The notes beneath the pieces are model-generated. The model was given only the letters and a program-made list of their open reading frames with translations. It did not search any database and was not told the origin of the DNA. A stretch of 64,000 nt of DNA, from the NCBI RefSeq assembly GCF_031143425.1, contig NW_027150052.1, forward strand, positions 62,001 to 126,000. The letters run 5' to 3'. Below, piece after piece: positions 1 to 11,300 of this stretch (positions are counted from its first letter, which is position 1; each line of letters opens with the position of its first letter). Made by a program: the position numbers and the translations under genes. Source of the DNA: Pleurodeles waltl. Lineage: Eukaryota > Chordata > Amphibia > Caudata > Salamandridae.

Positions 1-298
1 CATTTCCGTGGCAGAAAGTTCTAGAATCTGAGAGGAGCCACAAATTTCCTTCCACCCAGCGTTCCCCCACGTCTCCCGATAAAAATGATACCTCACTTGT
101 GTGGTTAGGCCTAGCGCCCGCGACAGGAAACACCCCAAAGCACAACGTGGACACAGCCAAATTTTTGAAGGAAAACAGAGGTGTTTTTTGCAAAGTGCCT
201 ACCTGTAGATTTTGGCCTGTAGCTCATCCGCCACCTAGGGAAACCTACCAAACCTGTGCATTTCTGAAAACTAGAGACCTAGGGGAATCCAAGATGGG
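1..298. repeat. Partial monomer U0 (class L3), left edge
   Basis: The window opens inside a monomer, at about monomer position 86, and 298 bases of it are present. It carries the L markers (TTCCGTGG, GTGGTTAGG, CTCATCCGCC) and the L3 subset (CTAGAATC, AACACCCC, AGCACAAC). The same L3 subset occurs at 6808, 29395, 37818 and 42795, and it is followed by a class G monomer in every case, as here. The array therefore extends to the left of the window. Confidence 0.93.
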
Positions 299-1447
299 GT
301 GACTTGTGTGGCTCGGACCAGGTTCTGTTACCCAGAATCCTTTGCAAACCTCAAAATTTGGCTAAAAAAACACATGTTCCTCACATTTCTGTGGCAGAAA
401 GTTCTGGAATCTGAGAGGAGCCACAAATTTCCTTCCACCCAGCGTTCCCCCACATCTCCCGATAAAAATGATACCTCACTTGTGTGGGTAGGCTTAGCGC
501 CCGCGACAGAAAACGCCCCAAAGTGCAACGTGGGCACATCCAAATTTGTGAAGGAAAACAGAGGTGTTTTTTGCAAAGTGCCTACCTGTAGATTTTGGCC
601 TGTAGCTCAGCCGCCACCTAGGGAAACCTACCAAACCTGTGCATTTCTGAAAACTAGAGACCTAGGGGAATCCAAGATGGGGTGACTTGTGTGGCTCGGA
701 CCAGGTTCTGTTACCCAGAATCCTTTGCAAACCTCAAAATTTGGCTAAAAAAACACATGTTCCTCACATTTCTGTGGCAGAAAGTTCTGGAATCTGAGAG
801 GAGCCACAAATTTCCTTCCACCCAGCGTTCCCCCACGTCTCCCGATACAAATGATACCTCACTTGTGTGGGTAGGCCTACCGCCCGCGACAGGAAACGCC
901 CCAAAGCGCAACGTGGACACAGCCAAATTTTTGAAGGAAAACAGAGGTGTTTTTTGCAAAGTGCCTACCTGTAGATTTTGGCCTGTAGCTCAGCCGCCAC
1001 CTAGGGAAACCTACCAAACCTGTGCATTTCTGAAAACTAGAGACCTAGGGGAATCCAAGATGGGGTGACTTGTGTGGCTCGGACCAGGTTCTGTTACCCA
1101 GAATCCTTTGCAAACCTCAAAATTTGGCTAAAAAAACACATGTTCCTCACATTTCTGTGGCAGAAAGTTCTGGAATCTGAGAGGAGCCACAAATTTCCTT
1201 CCACCCAGCGTTCCCCCACGTCTCCCGATAAAAATGATACCTCACTTGTGTGGGTAGGCCTAGCGCCCGCGACAGGAAACGCCCCAAAGCGCAACGTGGA
1301 CACAGCCAAATTTTTGAAGGAAAACAGAGGTGTTTTTTGCAAAGTGCCTACCTGTAGATTTTGGCCTGTAGCTCAGCCGCCACCTAGGGAAACCTACCAA
1401 ACCTGTGCATTTCTGAAAACTAGAGACCTAGGGCAATCCAAGATGGG

Positions 1448-1829
1448 GTGACTTGTGTGGCTCGGACCAGGTTCTGTTACCCAGAATCCATTGCAAACCT
1501 CAAAATTTGGCTAAAAAAACACATGTTCCTCACATTTCTGTGGCAGAAAGTTTAGGAATCTGAGAGTAGCCACAATTTTCCTTCCACCCACGTTCCCCCA
1601 CGTCTCCCGATAAAAATGATACCTCACTTGTGTGGGTAGGCCTAGCGCCCGCGACAGGAAACGCCCCAAAGCGCAACGTGGACACAGCCAAATTTTTTAA
1701 GGAAAACAGAGGTGTTTTTTGCAAAGTGCCTACCTGTAGATTTTGGCCTGTAGCTCAGCCGCCACCTAGGGAAACCTACCAAACCTGTGCATTTCTGAAA
1801 ACTAGAGACCTAGGGGAATCCAAGATGGG
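1448..1829. repeat. Deletion monomer class D1 (type copy, 382 bp)
   Basis: The copy reads CCCACGTTCC where the reference reads CCCAGCGTTCC, a loss of one G after 1590. Other marks are CCATTGC, GTTTAGGAATC and GAGAGTAGCC. D1 units start at 1448, 9871, 12168, 14847, 17144, 22120, 33607, 35904, 39350 and 44327. All ten are followed by an R or R2 monomer. The deletion splits the 128-codon frame into pieces of about 63 and 67 codons. Confidence 0.9.
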
Positions 1830-2646
1830 GTGACTTGTGTGGCTCGGACCAGGTTCTGTTACCCAGAATCCTTTGCAAACCTCAAAATTTGGCTAAAAAA
1901 ACACATGTTCCTCACATTTCTGTGGCAGAAAGTTCTTGAATCTGAGAGGAGCCACAAATTTCCTTCCACCCAGCGTGCCCCCACGTCTCCCGATAAAAAT
2001 TATACCTCAATTGTGTGGGTAGGCCTGGCGCCCGCGACAGGAAACGCCCCAAAGCGCAAGGTGGACACAGCCAAATTTTTGAAGGAAAACAGAGATGTTT
2101 TTTGCAAAGTGTCTACCTGTAGATTATGGCCTGTAGCTCAGCCGCCACCTAGGGAAACCTACCAAACCTGTGCATTTCTGAAAACTAGAGAACTAGGGCA
2201 ATCCAAGATGGGGTGACTTGTGTGGCTCGGACCAGGTTCTGTTACCCAGAATCCTTTGCAAACCTCAGAATTTGGCTAAAAAACCACATGTTCCTCACAT
2301 TTCTGTGGCAGAAAGTTCAGGAATCTGAGAGGAGCCACAAATTTCCTTCCACCCACATTCCCCCACGTCTCCCGATAAAAATGATACCTCACTTGTGTGG
2401 GTAGGCCTAGCGCCCGCGACAGGAAACGCCCCAAAGCGCAACGTGGACACAGCCAAATTTTTGAAGGAAAACAGAGGTGTTTTTTGCAAAGTGCCTACCT
2501 GTAGATTTTGGCCTGTAGCTCAGCCGCCACCTAGGGAAACCTACCAAACCTGTGCATTTCTGAAAACTAGAGACCTAGGGGAATCCAAGATGGGGTGACT
2601 TGTGTGGCTCGGACCAGGTTCTGTTACCCAGAATCCTTTGCAAACC

Positions 2647-2847
2647 TCAAAATTTGGCTAAAAAAACACATGTTCCTCACATTTCTGTGGCAGAAAGTTC
2701 TGGAATCTGAGAGGAGCCACAAATTTCCTTCCACCCAGCGTTCCCCCACGTCTCCCGATAAAAATGATACCTCACTTGTGTGGGTAGGCCTAGCGCCCGC
2801 GACAGGAAACGCCCCAAAGCGCAACGTGGACACAGCCAAATTTTTGA
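2647..2847. repeat. Inverted repeat inside the monomer, 11-bp arms
   Basis: AAAATTTGGCT on the left (2649-2659) and AGCCAAATTTT on the right (2834-2844) are exact reverse complements, and allowing one bulged T the arms extend to TCAAAATTTGGCT (from 2647) and AGCCAAATTTTTGA (to 2847). They are 174 bp apart. The pairing is present in most class C, T, H and F copies and is weakened by the CAGAATTT change in L, Q and D2' copies, so it is not strictly kept. It may be chance in an A/T-rich stretch, or it may allow a large hairpin in single-stranded DNA or in a transcript. Confidence 0.5.
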
Positions 2848-2912
2848 AGGAAAACAGAGGTGTTTTTTGCAAAGTGCCTACCTGTAGATTTTGGCCTGTA
2901 GCTCAGCCGCCA

Positions 2913-2962
2913 CCTAGGGAAACCTACCAAACCTGTGCATTTCTGAAAACTAGAGACCTAGG
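2913..2962. repeat. Paired CCTAGG palindromes, 44 bp apart
   Basis: The 6-bp palindrome CCTAGG occurs at 2913-2918 and 2957-2962, and at the same two places in almost every monomer. Class S copies lose the first (CACCTGGGG). R copies with GAGAACTAGGGC lose the second. Another palindrome, AGGCCT (at 2786-2791), occurs once per monomer and is lost in G copies with AGGCTTAGC or AGGATTAGC. No function is known to me. The sites would give a characteristic restriction ladder. Confidence 0.8.
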
Positions 2963-5900
2963 GGAATCCAAGATGGGGTGACTTGTGTGGCTCGGACCAG
3001 GTTCTGTTACCCAGAATCCTTTGCAAACCTCAGAATTTGGCTAAAAGAACACATGTTCCTCACATTTCCGTGGCAGAAAGTTCTGGAATCTGAGAGGAGC
3101 CACAAATTTCCTTCCACCCAGCGTTCCCCCACGTCTCCCGATAAAAATGATACCTCACTTGTGTGGTTAGGCCTAGCGCCCGCGACAGGAAACGCCCCAA
3201 AGCGCAACGTGGACACAGCCAAATTTTTGAAGGAAAACAGAGGTGTTTTTTGCAAAGTGCCTACCTGTAGATTTTGGCCTGTAGCTCATCCGCCACCTAG
3301 GGAAACCTACCAAACCTGTGCATTTCTGAAAACTAGAGACCTAGGGGAATCCATGATGGGGTGACTTGTGTGGCTCGGACCAGGTTCTGTTACCCAGAAT
3401 CCTTTGCAAACCTCAAAATTTGGCTAAAAAAACACATGTTCCTCACATTTCTGTGGCAGAAAGTTCTGGAATCTGAGAGGAGCCACAAATTTCCTTCCAC
3501 CCAGCGTTCCCCCACGTCTCCCGATACAAATGATACCTCACTTGTGTGGGTAGGCCTAGCGCCCGCGACAGGAAACGCCCCAAAGCGCAACGTGGACACA
3601 GCCAAATTTTTGAAGGAAAACAGAGGTGTTTTTTGCAAAGTGCCTACCTGTAGATTTTGGCCTGTAGCTCAGCCGCCACCTAGGGAAACCTACCAAACCT
3701 GTGCATTTCTGAAAACTAGAGACCTAGGGGAATCCAAGATGGGGTGACTTGTGTGGCTCGGACCAGGTTCTGTTACCCAGAATCCTTTGCAAACCTCAGA
3801 ATTTGGCTAAAAAAACACATGTTCCTCACATTTCCGTGGCAGAAAGTTCTGGAATCTGAGAGGAGCCACAAATTTCCTTCCACCCAGCGTTCCCCCACGT
3901 CTCCCGATAAAAATGATACCTCACTTGTGTGGGTAGGATTAGCGCCCGCGACAGAAAACGCCCCAAAGCGCAACGTGGGCACATCCAAATTTGTGAAGGA
4001 AAACAGAGGTGTTTTTTGCAAAGTGCCTACCTGTAGATTTTGGCCTGTAGCTCAGCCGCCACCTAGGGAAACCTACCAAACCTGTGCATTTCTGAAAACT
4101 AGAGACCTAGGGGAATCCAAGATGGGGTGACTTGTGTGGCTCGGACCAGGTTCTGTTACCCAGAATCCTTTGCAAACCTCAAAATTTGGCTAAAAAAACA
4201 CATGTTCCTCACATTTCTGTGGCAGAAAGTTCTGGAATCTGAGAGGAGCCACAAATTTCCTTCCACCCAGCGTTCCCCCACGTCTCCCGATAAAAATGAT
4301 ACCTCACTTGTGTGGGTAGGCCTAGCGCCCGCGACAGGAAACGCCCCAAAGCGCAACGTGGACACAGCCAAATTTTTTAAGGAAAACAGAGGTGTTTTTT
4401 GCAAAGTGCCTACCTGTAGATTTTGGCCTGTAGCTCAGCCGCCACCTAGGGAAACCTACCAAACCTGTGCATTTCTGAAAACTAGAGACCTAGGGGAATC
4501 CAAGATGGGGTGACTTGTGTGGCTCGGACCAGGTTCTGTTACCCAGAATCCTTTGCAAACCTCAGAATTTGGCTAAAAAAACACATGTTCCTCACATTTC
4601 CGTGGCAGAAAGTTCTGGAATCTGAGAGGAGCCACAAATTTCCTTCCACCCAGCGTTCCCCCACGTCTCCCGATAAAAATGATACCTCACTTGTGTGGTT
4701 AGGCCTAGCGCCCGCGACAGGAAACGCCCCAAAGCGCAACGTGGACACAGCCAAATTTTTGAAGGAAAACAGAGGTGTTTTTTGCAAAGTGCCTACCTGT
4801 AGATTTTGGCCTGTAGCTCATCCGCCACCTAGGGAAACCTACCAAACCTGTGCATTTCTGAAAACTAGAGACCTAGGGGAATCCAAGATGGGGTGACTTG
4901 TGTGGCTCGGACCAGGTTCTGTTACCCAGAATCCTTTGCAAACCTCAAAATTTGGCTAAAAAAACACATGTTCCTCCCATTTCTGTGGCAGAAAGTTCTG
5001 GAATCTGAGAGGAGCCACAAATTTCCTTCCACCCAGCGTTCCCCCACGTCTCCCGATACAAATGATACCTCACTTGTGTGGGTAGGCCTACCGCCCGCGA
5101 CAGGAAATGCCCCAAAGCGCAACGTGGACACAGCCAAATTTTTGAAGGAAAACAGAGGTGTTTTTTGCAAAGTGCCTACCTGTAGATTTTGGCCTGTAGC
5201 TCAGCCGCCACCTAGGGAAACCTACCAAACCTGTGCATTTCTGAAAACTAGAGACCTAGGGGAATCCAAGATGGGGTGACTTGTGTGGCTCGGACCAGGT
5301 TCTGTTACCCAGAATCCTTTGCAAACCTCAAAATTTGGCTAAAAAAACACATGTTCCTCACATTTCTGTGGCAGAAAGTTCTGGAATCTGAGTGGAGCCA
5401 CAAATTTGCTTCCACCCAGCGTTCCCCCACGTCTCCCGATAAAAATGATACCTCACTTGTGTGGGTAGGCCTAGCGCCCGCGACAGAAAACGCCCCAAAG
5501 CGCAACGTGGGCACATCCAAATTTGTGAAGGAAAACAGAGGTGTTTTTTGCAAAGTGCCTACCTGTAGATTTTGGCCTGTAGCTCAGCCGCCACCTAGGG
5601 AAACCTACCAAACCTGTGCATTTCTGAAAACTAGAGACCTAGGGGAATCCAAGATGGGGTGACTTGTGTGACTCGGACCAGGTTCTGTTACCCAGAATCC
5701 TTTGCAAACCTCAAAATTTGGCTAAAAAAACACATGTTCCTCACATTTCTGTGGCAGAAAGTTCTGGAATCTGAGAGGAGCCACAAATTTCCTTCCACCC
5801 AGCGTTCCCCCACGTCTCCCGATAAAAATGATACCTCACTTGTGTGGGTAGGCCTAGCGCCCGCGACAGGAAACGCCCCAAAGCGCAACGTGGACACAGC

Positions 5901-6041
5901 CAAATTTTTGAAGGAAAACAGAGGTGTTTTTTGCAAAGTGCCTACCTGTAGATTTTGGCCTGTAGCTCAGCCGCCACCTAGGGAAACCTACCAAACCTGT
6001 GCATTTCTGAAAACTAGAGACCTAGGGGAATCTAAGATGGG

Positions 6042-6424
6042 GTGACTTGTGTGGCTCGGACCAGGTTCTGTTACCCAGAATCCTTTGCAAACCTCTGAAT
6101 TTGGCTAAAAAAACACATGTTCCTCACATTTCCGTGGCAGAAAGTTCTAGAATCTGAGAGGAGCCACAAATTTCCTTCCACCCAGCGTTCCCCCACGTCT
6201 CCCGATAAAAATGATACCTCACTTGTGTGGGTAGGCCTAGCGCCCGCGACAGGAAACGCCCCAAAGCGCAACGTGGACACAGCCAAATTTTTGAAGGAAA
6301 ACAGAGGTGTTTTTTGCAAAGTGTCTACCTGTAGATTTTGGCCTGTAGCTCAGCCGCCACCTGGGGAAACCTACCAAACCTGTGCATTTCTGAAAACTAG
6401 AGACCTAGGGGAATCCAAGATGGG
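6042..6424. repeat. Hybrid monomer U16 (X left part, S right part)
   Basis: The left part has the X marks CCTCTGAATTT, TTCCGTGG and CTAGAATC, otherwise found together only at 28246. The right part has AGCGCC at the class site and the S marks TGTCTACC and CACCTGGGG, as at 28629. At 28246 and 28629 these are two neighbouring full monomers, each followed or preceded by the same neighbours as here. The simplest reading is that an in-register exchange between two adjacent monomers removed one 383-bp unit, with the switch between about 6149 and 6240. The CCTCTGAAT change also puts a TGA in the frame that is open in most copies. Confidence 0.75.
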
Positions 6425-7956
6425 GTGACTTGTGTGGCTCGGACCAGGTTCTGTTACCCAGAATCCTTTGCAAACCTCAAAATTTGGCTAAAAAAACACA
6501 TGTTCCTCACATTTCTGTGGCAGAAAGTTCTGGAATCTGAGTGGAGCCACAAATTTGCTTCCACCCAGCGTTCCCCCACATCTCCCGATAAAAATGATAC
6601 CTCACTTGTGTGGGTAGGCCTAGCGCCCGCGACAGAAAACGCCCCAAAGCGCAACGTGGGCACATCCAAATTTGTGAAGGAAAACAGAGGTGTTTTTTGC
6701 AAAGTGCCTACCTGTAGATTTTGGCCTGTAGCTCAGCCGCCACCTAGGGAAACCTACCAAACCTGTGCATTTCTGAAAACTAGAGACCTAGGGGAATCTA
6801 AGATGGGGTGACTTGTGTGGCTCGGACCAGGTTCTGTTACCCAGAATCCTTTGCAAACCTCAGAATTTGGCTAAAAAAACACATGTTCCTCACATTTCCG
6901 TGGCAGAAAGTTCTAGAATCTGAGAGGAGCCACAAATTTCCTTCCACCCAGCGTTCCCCCACGTCTCCCGATAAAAATGATACCTCACTTGTGTGGTTAG
7001 GCCTAGCGCCCGCGACAGGAAACACCCCAAAGCACAACGTGGACACAGCCAAATTTTTGAAGGAAAACAGAGGTGTTTTTTGCAAAGTGCCTACCTGTAG
7101 ATTTTGGCCTGTAGCTCATCCGCCACCTAGGGAAACCTACCAAACCTGTGCATTTCTGAAAACTAGAGACCTAGGGGAATCCAAGATGGGGTGACTTGTG
7201 TGGCTCGGACCAGGTTCTGTTACCCAGAATCCTTTGCAAACCTCAAAATTTGGCTAAAAAAACACATGTTCCTCACATTTCTGTGGCAGAAAGTTCTGGA
7301 ATCTGAGAGGAGCCACAAATTTCCTTCCACCCAGCGTTCCCCCACATCTCCCGATAAAAATGATACCTCACTTGTGTGGGTAGGCCTAGCGCCCGCGACA
7401 GAAAACGCCCCAAAGCGCAACGTGGGCACATCCAAATTTGTGAAGGAAAACAGAGGTGTTTTTTGCAAAGTGCCTACCTCTAGATTTTGGCCTGTAGCTC
7501 AGCCGCCACCTAGGGAAACCTACCAAACCTGTGCATTTCTTAAAACTAGAGACCTAGGGGAATCCAAGATGGGGTGACTTGTGTGTCTCGGACCAGGTTC
7601 TGTTACCCAGAATCCTTTGCAAACCTCAAAATTTGGCTAAAAAAACACATGTTCCTCACATTTCTGTGGCAGAAAGTTCTGGAATCTGAGAGGAGCCACA
7701 AATTTCCTTCCACCCAGCATTCCCCCACGTCTCCCGATAAAAATTATACCTCACTTGTGTGGGTAGGCCTAGCGCCCGCGACAGGAAACGCCCCAAAGCG
7801 CAACGTGGACACAGCCAAATTTTTGAAGGAAAACAGAGGTGTTTTTTGCAAAGTGCCTACCTGTAGATTTTGGCCTGTAGCTCAGCCGCCACCTAGGGAA
7901 ACCTACCAAACCTGTGCATTTCTGAAAACTAGAGACCTAGGGGAATCCAAGATGGG

Positions 7957-8338
7957 GTGACTTGTGTGGCTCGGACCAGGTTCTGTTACCCAGAATCAAT
8001 TGCAAACCTCAAAATTTGGCTAAAAAAACACATGTTCCTCACATTTCTGTGGCAGAAAGTTCAGGAATCTGAGAGGAGCCACAAATTTCCTTCCACCCAC
8101 ATTCCCCCACGTCTCCCGATAAAAATGATACCTCACTTGTGTGGGTAGGCCTAGCGCCCGCGACAGGAAACGCCCCAAAGCGCAACGTGGACACAGCCAA
8201 ATTTTTGAAGGAAAACAGAGGTGTTTTTTGCAAAGTGCCTACCTGTAGATTTTGGCCTGTAGCTCAGCCGCCACCTAGGGAAACCTACCAAACCTGTGCA
8301 TTTCTGAAAACTAGAGACCTAGGGGAATCCAAGATGGG
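7957..8338. repeat. Deletion monomer class D2 (type copy, 382 bp)
   Basis: D2 reads CCCACATTCC: the same missing base as D1, plus A where D1 has G in the adjoining CpG. Other marks are TCAATTGC and GTTCAGGAATC. D2-type units start at 7957, 20589, 26715, 31693, 48538, 49303, 52749, 53514, 56577, 58108 and 63469. The D2' form, with CAGAATTT and AAAACCACATG and an ordinary CCTTTGC, starts at 2213, 40115 and 45092. D2 and D2' are nearly always followed by a class C-like monomer. Confidence 0.88.
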
Positions 8339-11300
8339 GTGACTTGTGTGGCTCGGACCAGGTTCTGTTACCCAGAATCCTTTGCAAACCTCAAAATTTG
8401 GCTAAAAAAACACATGTTCCTCACATTTCTGTGGCAGAAAGTTCTGGAATCTGAGAGGAGCCACAAATTTCCTTCCACCCAGCGTTCCCCCACGTCTCCC
8501 GATAAAAATGATACCTCACTTGTGTGGGTAGGCCTAGCGCCCGCGACAGGAAACGCCCCAAAGCGCAACGTGGACACAGCCAAATTTTTGAAGGAAAACA
8601 GAGGTGTTTTTTGCAAAGTGCCTACCTGTAGATTTTGGCCTGTAGCTCAGCCGCCACCTAGGGAAACCTACCAAACCTGTGCATTTCTGAAAACTAGAGA
8701 CCTAGGGGAATCCAAGATGGGGTGACTTGTGTGGCTCGGACCAGGTTCTGTTACCCAGAATCCTTTGCAAACCTCAGAATTTGGCTAAAAGAACACATGT
8801 TCCTCACATTTCCGTGGCAGAAAGTTCTGGAATCTGAGAGGAGCCACAAATTTCCTTCCACCCAGCGTTCTCCCACGTCTCCCGATAAAAATGATACCTC
8901 ACTTGTGTGGTTAGGCCTAGCGCCCGCGACAGGAAACGCCCCAAAGCGCAACGTGGACACAGCCAAATTTTTGAAGGAAAACAGAGGTGTTTTTTGCAAA
9001 GTGCCTACCTGTAGATTTTGGCCTGTAGCTCATCCGCCACCTAGGGAAACCTACCAAACCTGTGCATTTCTGAAAACTAGAGACCTAGGGGAATCCATGA
9101 TGGGGTGACTTGTGTTGCTCGGACCAGGTTCTGTTACCCAGAATCCTTTGCAAACCTCAAAATTTGGCTAAAAAAACACATGTTCCTCACATTTCTGTGG
9201 CAGAAAGTTCTGGAATCTGAGAGGAGCCACAAATTTCCTTCCACCCAGCGTTCCCCCACGTCTCCCGATACAAATGATACCTCACTTGTGTGGGTAGGCC
9301 TACCGCCCGCGACAGGAAACGCCCCAAAGCGCAACGTGGACACAGCCAAATTTTTGAAGGAAAACAGAGGTGTTTTTTGCAAAGTGCCTACCTGTAGATT
9401 TTGGCCTGTAGCTCAGCCGCCACCTAGGGAAACCTACCAAACCTGTGCATTTCTGAAAACTAGAGACCTAGGGGAATCCAAGATGGGGTGACTTGTGTGG
9501 CTCGGACCAGGTTCTGTTACCCAGAATCCTTTGCAAACCTCAAAATTTGGCTAAAAAAACACATGTTCCTCACATTTCTGTGGCAGAAAGTTCTGGAATC
9601 TGAGAGGAGCCACAAATTTCCTTCCACCCAGCATTCCCCCACGTCTCCCGATAAAAATGATACCTCACTTGTGTGGGTAGGCCTAGCGCCCGCGACAGGA
9701 AACGCCCCAAAGCGCAACGTGGACACAGCCAAATTTTTGAAGGAAAACAGAGGTGTTTTTTGCAAAGTGCCTACCTGTAGATTTTGGCCTGTAGCTCAGC
9801 CGCCACCTAGGGAAACCTACCAAACCTGTGCATTTCTGAAAACTAGAGACCTAGGGCAATCCAAGATGGGGTGACTTGTGTGGCTCGGACCAGGTTCTGT
9901 TACCCAGAATCCATTGCAAACCTCAAAATTTGGCTAAAAAAACACATGTTCCTCACATTTCTGTGGCAGAAAGTTTAGGAATCTGAGAGTAGCCACAATT
10001 TTCCTTCCACCCACGTTCCCCCACGTCTCCCGATAAAAATGATACCTCACTTGTGTGGGTAGGCCTAGCGCCCGCGACAGGAAACGCCCCAAAGCGCAAC
10101 GTGGACACAGCCAAATTTTTTAAGGAAAACAGAGGTGTTTTTTGCAAAGTGCCTACCTGTAGATTTTGGCCTGTAGCTCAGCCGCCACCTAGGGAAACCT
10201 ACCAAACCTGTGCATTTCTGAAAACTAGAGACCTAGGGGAATCCAAGATGGGGTGACTTGTGTGGCTCGGACCAGGTTCTGTTACCCATAATCCTTTGCA
10301 AACCTCAAAATTTGGCTAAAAAAACACATGTTCCTCACATTTCTGTGGCAGAAAGTTCTTGAATCTGAGAGGAGCCACAAATTTCCTTCCACCCAGCGTG
10401 CCCCCACGTCTCCCGATAAAAATTATACCTCAATTGTGTGGGTAGGCCTGGCGCCCGCGACAGGAAACGCCCCAAAGCGCAAGGTGGACACAGCCAAATT
10501 TTTGAAGGAAAACAGAGATGTTTTTTGCAAAGTGTCTACCTGTAGATTATGGCCTGTAGCTCAGCCGCCACCTAGGGAAACCTACCAAACCTGTGCATTT
10601 CTGAAAACTAGAGACCTAGGGCAATCCAAGATGGGGTGACTTGTGTGGCTCGGACCAGGTTCTGTTACCCAGAATCCTTTGCAAACCTCAGAATTTGGCT
10701 AAAAAAACACATTTTCCTCACATTTCTGTGGCAGAAAGTTCTGGAATCTGAGAGGAGCCACAAATTTCCTTCCACCCAGTGTTCCCCCACATCTCCCGAT
10801 AAAAATGATACCTCACTTGTGTGGGTAGGCCTACCGCCCGCGACAGGAAATGCCCCAAAGCGCAACGTGGACACAGCCAAATTTGTGAAGGAAAACAGAG
10901 GTGTTTTTTGCAAAGTGCCTACCTGTAGATTTTGGCCTGTAGCTCAGCCGCCACCTAGGGAAACCTACCAAACCTGTGCATTTCTGAAAACTAGAGACCT
11001 AGGGGAATCCAAGATGGGGTGACTTGTGTGGCTCGGACCAGGTTCTGTTACCCAGAATCCTTTGCAAACCTCAAAATTTGGCTAAAAAAACACATGTTCC
11101 TCACATTTCTGTGGCAGAAAGTTCTGGAATCTGAGAGGAGCCACAAATTTCCTTCCACCCAGCGTTCCCCCACGTCTCCCGATAAAAATGATACCTCACT
11201 TGTGTGGGTAGGCCTAGCGCCCGCGACAGGAAACGCCCCAAAGCGCAACGTGGACACAGCCAAATTTTTTAAGGAAAACAGAGGTGTTTTTTGCAAAGTG

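Larger units (their letters stand above)
2595..2977. repeat. Reference monomer U7 (class C) and key to variant classes
   Basis: This copy carries the commonest base at every class-diagnostic site. Position 1 is the G of GTGACTT. Landmarks: A7 run at 66-72, T6 run at 269-274, 11 CpGs, GC about 49%. Class codes used in other entries: T has C at 167 and C at 199; T' has only the first; TP is T plus C at 85; F has T at 252; L has G at 56, C at 92, T at 190 and T at 312 (L1 adds G at 70 and T at 377; L3 has CpG-loss changes near 220-230); G has GACAGAAAAC and TTTGTGAAGG; GW is G with GAGTGGAGCC; H has A at 146; Q has T at 145 and C at 199; R has G at 231 and GATTATGG (R2 also GACAGG); S has TGTCTACC and CACCTGGGG; X has CCTCTGAAT; D1 and D2 lack base 144; D2' is a D2 variant with G at 56; VTR is C with GTGTGACTCGG. 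Confidence 0.9.
2595..2981 (+). other. Open frame of 128 codons, not supported as a gene
   Basis: In most monomers a frame opens with GTG at monomer position 1 and ends at TGA, which overlaps the next GTG as GTGA. The unit length of 383 is not a multiple of three, so each copy reads in a different frame from its neighbour and no long polyprotein is possible. I recognise no domain, signal peptide or membrane segment. Against coding: there is no ATG start or plausible ribosome-binding site; 24 copies carry frameshifting deletions; TAA, TAG or TGA interrupt others (10253, 15229, 24034, 6042, 28246); class differences are largely amino-acid replacing; and an 82-codon antisense frame is equally widespread. 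The frame persists because the monomers are homogenised. This entry is representative of all copies. Confidence 0.85.
1..5275. repeat. Block A: 14-unit series, recurs at 42795-48154
   Basis: Unit starts and classes: U0 partial L3; 299 G; 682 T; 1065 C with GGGCAATC end; 1448 D1; 1830 R; 2213 D2'; 2595 C; 2978 L1; 3361 T'; 3744 G with GGATTAG; 4127 F; 4510 L2; 4893 TP. The same 14 classes stand in the same order at 42795-48154; only the twelfth unit differs, F here against C at 47006. Shared rare marks confirm descent: AGGCTTAGCG with AAGTGCAACG in the G unit, GAGAACTAGGGC in the R unit, and AAAACCACATG in the D2' unit. The first eight classes also match 37818-40879. The next unit differs (GW at 5276, H at 48155), so the block ends near 5275. 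Confidence 0.88.
5276..8338. repeat. Block B: 8-unit series related to 27480-32074
   Basis: Unit starts and classes: 5276 GW; 5659 VTR; 6042 X/S hybrid; 6425 GW with ACATCTCC; 6808 L3; 7191 G with CTACCTCTAG; 7574 H with AAATTATACC; 7957 D2 of 382 bp. The series matches 27480-32074 (GW, VTR, X, S, GW, L3, G, H, L2, TP, H, D2) if one unit was lost at X-S, and three were lost between the two H units. The rare CTACCTCTAG of 7191 is shared only with 29778, which supports the correspondence. GTGTGTCTCGG at 7574 is private to this copy. Confidence 0.82.

Noticed and set aside
2595..2977. Origin of the 383-bp monomer from a shorter internal repeat
   Set aside because: Pairs such as GGAAACC/GGAAACG and the two TTTGCAAA copies look alike, but their spacings do not agree with one another, so there is no consistent sub-period.
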